Shown one piece after another: positions 58,256 through 64,000 of a DNA stretch of 64,000 nt (position 1 is its first letter; every line of letters starts with the position of its first letter). Made by a program: the position numbers and the translations under genes. Under the pieces are notes generated by a model, which was not told the DNA's origin, searched no databases, and saw nothing but the letters and a program-made list of their open reading frames with translations. Origin of the DNA: an uncultured Tolumonas sp. (lineage in GTDB: Bacteria; Pseudomonadota; Gammaproteobacteria; Enterobacterales; Aeromonadaceae); assembly GCF_963676665.1 (NCBI RefSeq), contig NZ_OY781381.1, positions 236,001-300,000 on the forward strand. The letters are read 5' to 3'.

Positions 58256-58561
58256 CAAGCGTCTCCTGAATTTCAAGTAATGAACCAGTACACGAAAGTG
58301 ATGCAGTCGCGCACATCTTTACCAGTTTCACGTGTGATATCCTCAGAATATGCCAATTAATGACATTTCTTCAGGGTGAATACGATTTCATTATATTTAT
58401 AATAAATGTGATTGTATGCATAAAATCTAAGATCTTATTTAAGATCCTAATCAAAAAGTCAACAGTAATGAAGAGCATAGCGATTACACTGAATCATCGC
58501 TTTCGATCATAATGCCGTCGCTGCTATCAGAAATTATCTGCTTTCAACCAAGGAGCCTTTC
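58256..58561. promoter_or_regulatory. Divergent promoter region between potF and creA
   Basis: A 306-bp gap without a gene. It is AT-rich in the middle (58370-58440). A CRP half-site (TGTGA) occurs at 58407 but its partner half is poor. No RNA or terminator is visible. It should hold the potF promoter on the minus strand and the creA promoter on the plus strand. Confidence 0.45.
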
Positions 58562-59047
58562 ATGCGTCTATTTACAGCCTGTATTTTTACTTTTTTCACG
58601 TTACTGTCATATGCGCAAGATTCTGAACAAATAGGCGAAGTAAGTACCGAATTTAAATTATTAGGACCTAACCATAAAATCATTATTGAAGCCTTTGAAG
58701 ATCCGAAAATCAGCGGCGTGACTTGTTATCTTTCTCGCCCTAAAACAGGAGGTATCTCAGGAGGTTTAGGTTTGGCAGAAGATAGAGCTTATGCCTCTAT
58801 ATCCTGTACGCGGGTTGGACCCGTAAAAATTAACCAACAGTTCGCCCCTGGAGAAATCGTCTTTGATGTCAAAACATCACTGATCTTTAAGGAACAACGC
58901 GTAGTGCGTTTCTATGATAAAACGCATAACACACTGATTTATATTACTTATAGTACTAGAGTGGTTGATGGATCTTACAAAAGCGGGATTTCGGTTGTTC
59001 CGATTGATACGTTTAATACTGACTCATCAGCCAGCACCAAACCGTAA
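58562..59047 (+). CDS. creA: CreA family protein
   Basis: A 161-residue periplasmic protein of unknown role. The start, after AAGGAG, has a signal peptide (about 1-18, LFTACIFTFFTLLSYAQD). CreA segments follow: HKIIIEAFEDPKISGVTCYL, GGISGGLGLAEDRAYASISC, and GPVKINQQFAPGEIVF with two cysteines that may pair. In E. coli creA precedes creBCD, but those genes are not near here. Confidence 0.9.
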   Translation: MRLFTACIFTFFTLLSYAQDSEQIGEVSTEFKLLGPNHKIIIEAFEDPKISGVTCYLSRPKTGGISGGLGLAEDRAYASISCTRVGPVKINQQFAPGEIVFDVKTSLIFKEQRVVRFYDKTHNTLIYITYSTRVVDGSYKSGISVVPIDTFNTDSSASTKP

Positions 59048-59138
59048 TAACAGATACTCAGTCGATTACGTTCAACTAACAGCATACGGTGCTATTATTA
59101 ACGAATAAAAACATCATACAGGTCTTGAGGGCACACCG

Positions 59139-59969
59139 ATGTCAATGGAACTACTATTCAGTAAGATCAAGCAGTTACCCGTAATTCCAAAATTATTGCA
59201 TGAATTGATGCAGGATTTTTCTAACGATAATGCACAAATTCAGGATATTGCCCATAAGATCGCTATGGATCAGGTGATCAGTGCCAAAGTATTAAAGCTG
59301 GCAAACTCGGCGGCTTATCGTCGAGGCGCTGAAATTACCTCTATCGAACAAGCGGTCATTCGCCTCGGCTTTAATGCACTACGTTCATTAGTAGTTGCTT
59401 CCGGCATCATGACCAGCTTCAAAACACCAGCAAACTTTAATACATCAAAGTTTTGGGTCGAAACCTTTCAAACAGCAACAATAGCAAAAGCACTCGCAAA
59501 AGAGTGTCATGCCGTAGATCCAGAAACAGCATTCACCTGTACTCTGCTGCATAATATTGGTGAATTATTGATCCAGTCTGCCCTTCCTGATGAAGCCTCA
59601 TTAATTAATTTAGCTATCAGCCAAGGCACCAGCCGTATTGATGCGCAACGAGAAATGCTCGGTTATGATTTTAGTCTGGTAGGAGCTGAGCTGGCTCGCC
59701 GTTGGAATTTATCTGAGCGTTTTGTCGCGGCAATATCACAACAACTGGATCCACTGTCTCATCATCCGGTTAGCCCCGAAGCAGTTTTGATCCGCCTTGC
59801 CATGTTTGTATCATTTGCTTGGAATGCGGGCGTACCCGCACATGTCATTGTTACCCGCTTCCCTTCACCTTTGGCCGCTCATCTTGGTATCGAGCCAGGT
59901 AGTTTGGCTGAACGCCTCGAAGAGCTACATGATCAGGGAAATGCGTTGGCCAACATACTGACTCATTAA
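59139..59969 (+). CDS. HDOD domain signalling protein
   Basis: A 276-residue protein almost wholly made of an HDOD domain, a degenerate relative of HD phosphohydrolases used in signalling: LPVIPKLLHELMQDF, VISAKVLKLANSAAYRRG, QAVIRLGFNALRSLVVASGI, and TLLHNIGELLIQSALPDEA. Some HDOD proteins act in chemotaxis or cyclic di-GMP networks, but there is no fused GGDEF or EAL domain here. A GAGGG site precedes the ATG. It is alone on its transcript. Confidence 0.9.
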   Translation: MSMELLFSKIKQLPVIPKLLHELMQDFSNDNAQIQDIAHKIAMDQVISAKVLKLANSAAYRRGAEITSIEQAVIRLGFNALRSLVVASGIMTSFKTPANFNTSKFWVETFQTATIAKALAKECHAVDPETAFTCTLLHNIGELLIQSALPDEASLINLAISQGTSRIDAQREMLGYDFSLVGAELARRWNLSERFVAAISQQLDPLSHHPVSPEAVLIRLAMFVSFAWNAGVPAHVIVTRFPSPLAAHLGIEPGSLAERLEELHDQGNALANILTH

Positions 59970-60092
59970 CCTCATCGAATTACGCAGCAACCGTCAAATG
60001 CGTTGCTGCGTAGATCTGCAACTGAATCATTACCACCTGACAATTATTAGCTGTTAAGATTTCCGTATTATTCTCAACTTCTACTAAACCTC

Positions 60093-60626
60093 ATGAAATA
60101 CCTCATATGTGCCAGCATGCTATTAGCTGGTTGTAGTAGCACAATGACCGCACAACAATGTGCCGAAACCAATTGGCATACCCGTGGCGTAGCGGATGCG
60201 TGGTCAGGAAAATACCTCAGTTATGCCGATGAATATGCAGCACAGTGTGCAGAATATGATACCCAACCTGATTTTAAGCAGTGGCGAAAAGGTTATTTGT
60301 CGGCATTACATCAGCAATGTCCCCAAGAGAAAGCGGTTGAATTAGTTGCTAATCAAAAAACCTATACCGGGCCTTGCCTAGCTGATGCTGAGTTCAATAA
60401 AACGTTAAACATGGGTGCAGCAGAAGCGAAGCAAAAGCTGGAACTACAGCATATCGAAACTCGGCTTAAAGAAATCCAAGCCCTGAAAGGTTCCGCAAAA
60501 AATAAAAATCAGCAAGATTTGAACTGGGAAGAGTACCAACTACAACAAGAATTATTAGATATCAAAGGCACACTGCAGATAGCAGATCCTGAACCGTTGA
60601 ATAAATTCTTATTTAAGAAAAAATGA
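60093..60626 (+). CDS. DUF2799 lipoprotein
   Basis: A 177-residue protein with a lipoprotein signal peptide: MKYLICASMLLAGCSS, with Cys14 after the LAG lipobox. The body has conserved DUF2799 segments (NWHTRGVADAWSGKYLSYAD, QWRKGYLSALHQQC), then a coiled-coil tail (about 110-165, Lys/Glu/Gln-rich). Function is unknown. It should be a membrane-anchored periplasmic protein. A terminator follows 10 bases after the stop. Confidence 0.85.
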   Translation: MKYLICASMLLAGCSSTMTAQQCAETNWHTRGVADAWSGKYLSYADEYAAQCAEYDTQPDFKQWRKGYLSALHQQCPQEKAVELVANQKTYTGPCLADAEFNKTLNMGAAEAKQKLELQHIETRLKEIQALKGSAKNKNQQDLNWEEYQLQQELLDIKGTLQIADPEPLNKFLFKKK

Positions 60627-60635
60627 TGCAACGAG

Positions 60636-60660
60636 AGCGGGGAAAACCCGCTTTTTATTT
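60636..60660 (+). terminator. Rho-independent terminator after the DUF2799 gene
   Basis: AGCGGG and CCCGCT pair around a five-base loop, followed by TTTTATTT on the plus strand, 10 bases after the stop. Confidence 0.8.
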
Positions 60661-60689
60661 ATAAAAAACATTGAAAAAATAGGAATAAA

Positions 60690-60719
60690 CAAAAAGCCCT
60701 GCAGTTACCTGCAGGGCTT
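60690..60719 (-). terminator. Rho-independent terminator of the rRNA operon
   Basis: AAGCCCTGCAG, TTAC and CTGCAGGGCTT form an 11-bp perfect stem; minus-strand RNA continues with U-rich GCUUUUUGUUU. It lies about 10 bases after the end of tRNA-Thr. Confidence 0.9.
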
Positions 60720-60728
60720 CGTATTTAA

Positions 60729-60804
60729 TGGTGCTGATACCCAGAGTCGAACTGGGGACCTCACCCTTACCAAGGGTGCGCTCTACCAACTGAGCCATAT
60801 CAGC
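60729..60804 (-). tRNA. tRNA-Thr (GGT anticodon)
   Basis: A 76-nt complete cloverleaf read on the minus strand: 5' GCTGATATGGC with its acceptor partner, D arm, anticodon stem CCTTGGTAAGG with anticodon GGT, T loop TTCGACTC and encoded 3' CCA. It nearly matches E. coli thrV, which also follows a 5S gene. It is the last gene of the rRNA operon. Confidence 0.97.
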
Positions 60805-60838
60805 ACTTTTTTCCGGCTGACTTTCGTCTAATTTTGGA

Positions 60839-60955
60839 GCCTGGCAGTGTCCTACTCTCACATGGCGAATGCCACACTACCATCGGCGCTACAACGTTTC
60901 ACTTCTGTGTTCGGCATGGGTACAGGTGGTTCCATCGCGCTATTGCCGCCAGGCA
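60839..60955 (-). rRNA. rrf: 5S ribosomal RNA
   Basis: About 117 nt on the minus strand, beginning TGCCTGGCGGCAATAGCGCG and ending in the complementary ACTGCCAGGC, with the conserved CCATGCCGAAC segment. It lies between 23S (about 133 bp gap) and tRNA-Thr. End positions are accurate to a few bases. Confidence 0.96.
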
Positions 60956-61070
60956 TATTCGGTTTACTTATCGCTGCTTGTGTTATCTCTCTCAGCAATA
61001 AGTCTTGGAAAGCTGTCCAACTATCTCTAGTCAGTTTGTCTATCAGTTCATCAATCAAACAAGCGCTTCA

Positions 61071-61088
61071 AAACTACTTGGGTGTTGT

Positions 61089-61097
<9 letters not shown>
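61071..61097. repeat. 3' arm of the 23S processing stem
   Basis: This segment (AAACTACTTGGGTGTTGTAT and the first bases of 23S) is complementary, apart from a one- or two-base bulge, to 63971-63997 beyond the other end of the gene. Paired in the precursor RNA they would make the long helix cut by RNase III. Confidence 0.75.
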
Positions 61098-63977
<2,880 letters not shown>

Positions 63978-64000
63978 ATACAACCCCAAGTAGTTTCCTA

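Noticed and set aside
58400..58425. CRP site in the potF-creA gap
   Set aside because: TGTGA is present, but the second half does not match TCACA.

Overview
The window comes from a gammaproteobacterial chromosome. Gene content and order (nlpD-pcm-surE-truD-ispF-ispD-ftsB, eno-pyrG-mazG-relA, rlmD with divergent barA, pabA-argD near crp, potFGHI, and an rrn operon ending 5S then tRNA-Thr) fit the order Aeromonadales, with Tolumonas or Aeromonas as the closest guess. That placement rests on recognising the proteins, not on a database search.

Region 1 (1-22.2 kb) is conserved core. The minus strand carries an envelope, isoprenoid and cell-division cluster (partial nlpD, pcm, surE, truD, ispF, ispD, ftsB), then eno, pyrG, mazG, relA and rlmD; barA diverges from rlmD. 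After it come a PlsC-like acyltransferase, an aspartate/glutamate racemase-like enzyme, a LysE exporter with a divergent MocR-type regulator and a 20-bp palindrome between them, yheU, crp, argD and pabA.

Region 2 (22.2-32 kb) is a defence block. It holds an HTH/DUF4258 pair that looks like a toxin-antitoxin system, then a type I restriction-modification system (hsdM, hsdS, hsdR on the minus strand). An AbiE-like type IV toxin-antitoxin pair lies on the opposite strand between hsdS and hsdR. Region 3 (32-37 kb) is signalling: a membrane diguanylate cyclase, a PAS-containing chemotaxis receptor with a CZB zinc-binding tail, and a GAF-GGDEF diguanylate cyclase.

Region 4 (about 36.9-46.9 kb) is mobile or decaying DNA. 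A P4-type integrase, an AlpA-like regulator, a YagK/YfjJ (inovirus Gp2-like) protein with an HxH motif, a DUF932 protein, a YqaJ exonuclease and a likely recombination directionality factor form a satellite-like integrative element resembling CP4-57. A 398-residue AT-rich protein of no recognised family sits between the integrase and AlpA. Two LRAT-type papain-like genes lie at the other end: one keeps the histidines but has Asp where the catalytic Cys should be, and the other is a frameshifted remnant that keeps the Cys half. A TauE permease and a 46-residue membrane peptide lie between them. No attachment-site pair was found, so the element's limits are not fixed.

Region 5 (47-60.6 kb) returns to core genes: a YchJ-like SEC-C protein, a PrpA/B-like phosphatase, an MFS transporter, rraA, zapB, an unassigned membrane protein, cysE, fieF, the putrescine importer operon potFGHI, creA, an HDOD protein and a DUF2799 lipoprotein. 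Region 6 (60.7-64 kb) is the distal half of an rRNA operon on the minus strand: complete 23S, 5S, tRNA-Thr(GGT) and a terminator. The 16S gene would lie beyond the right edge.
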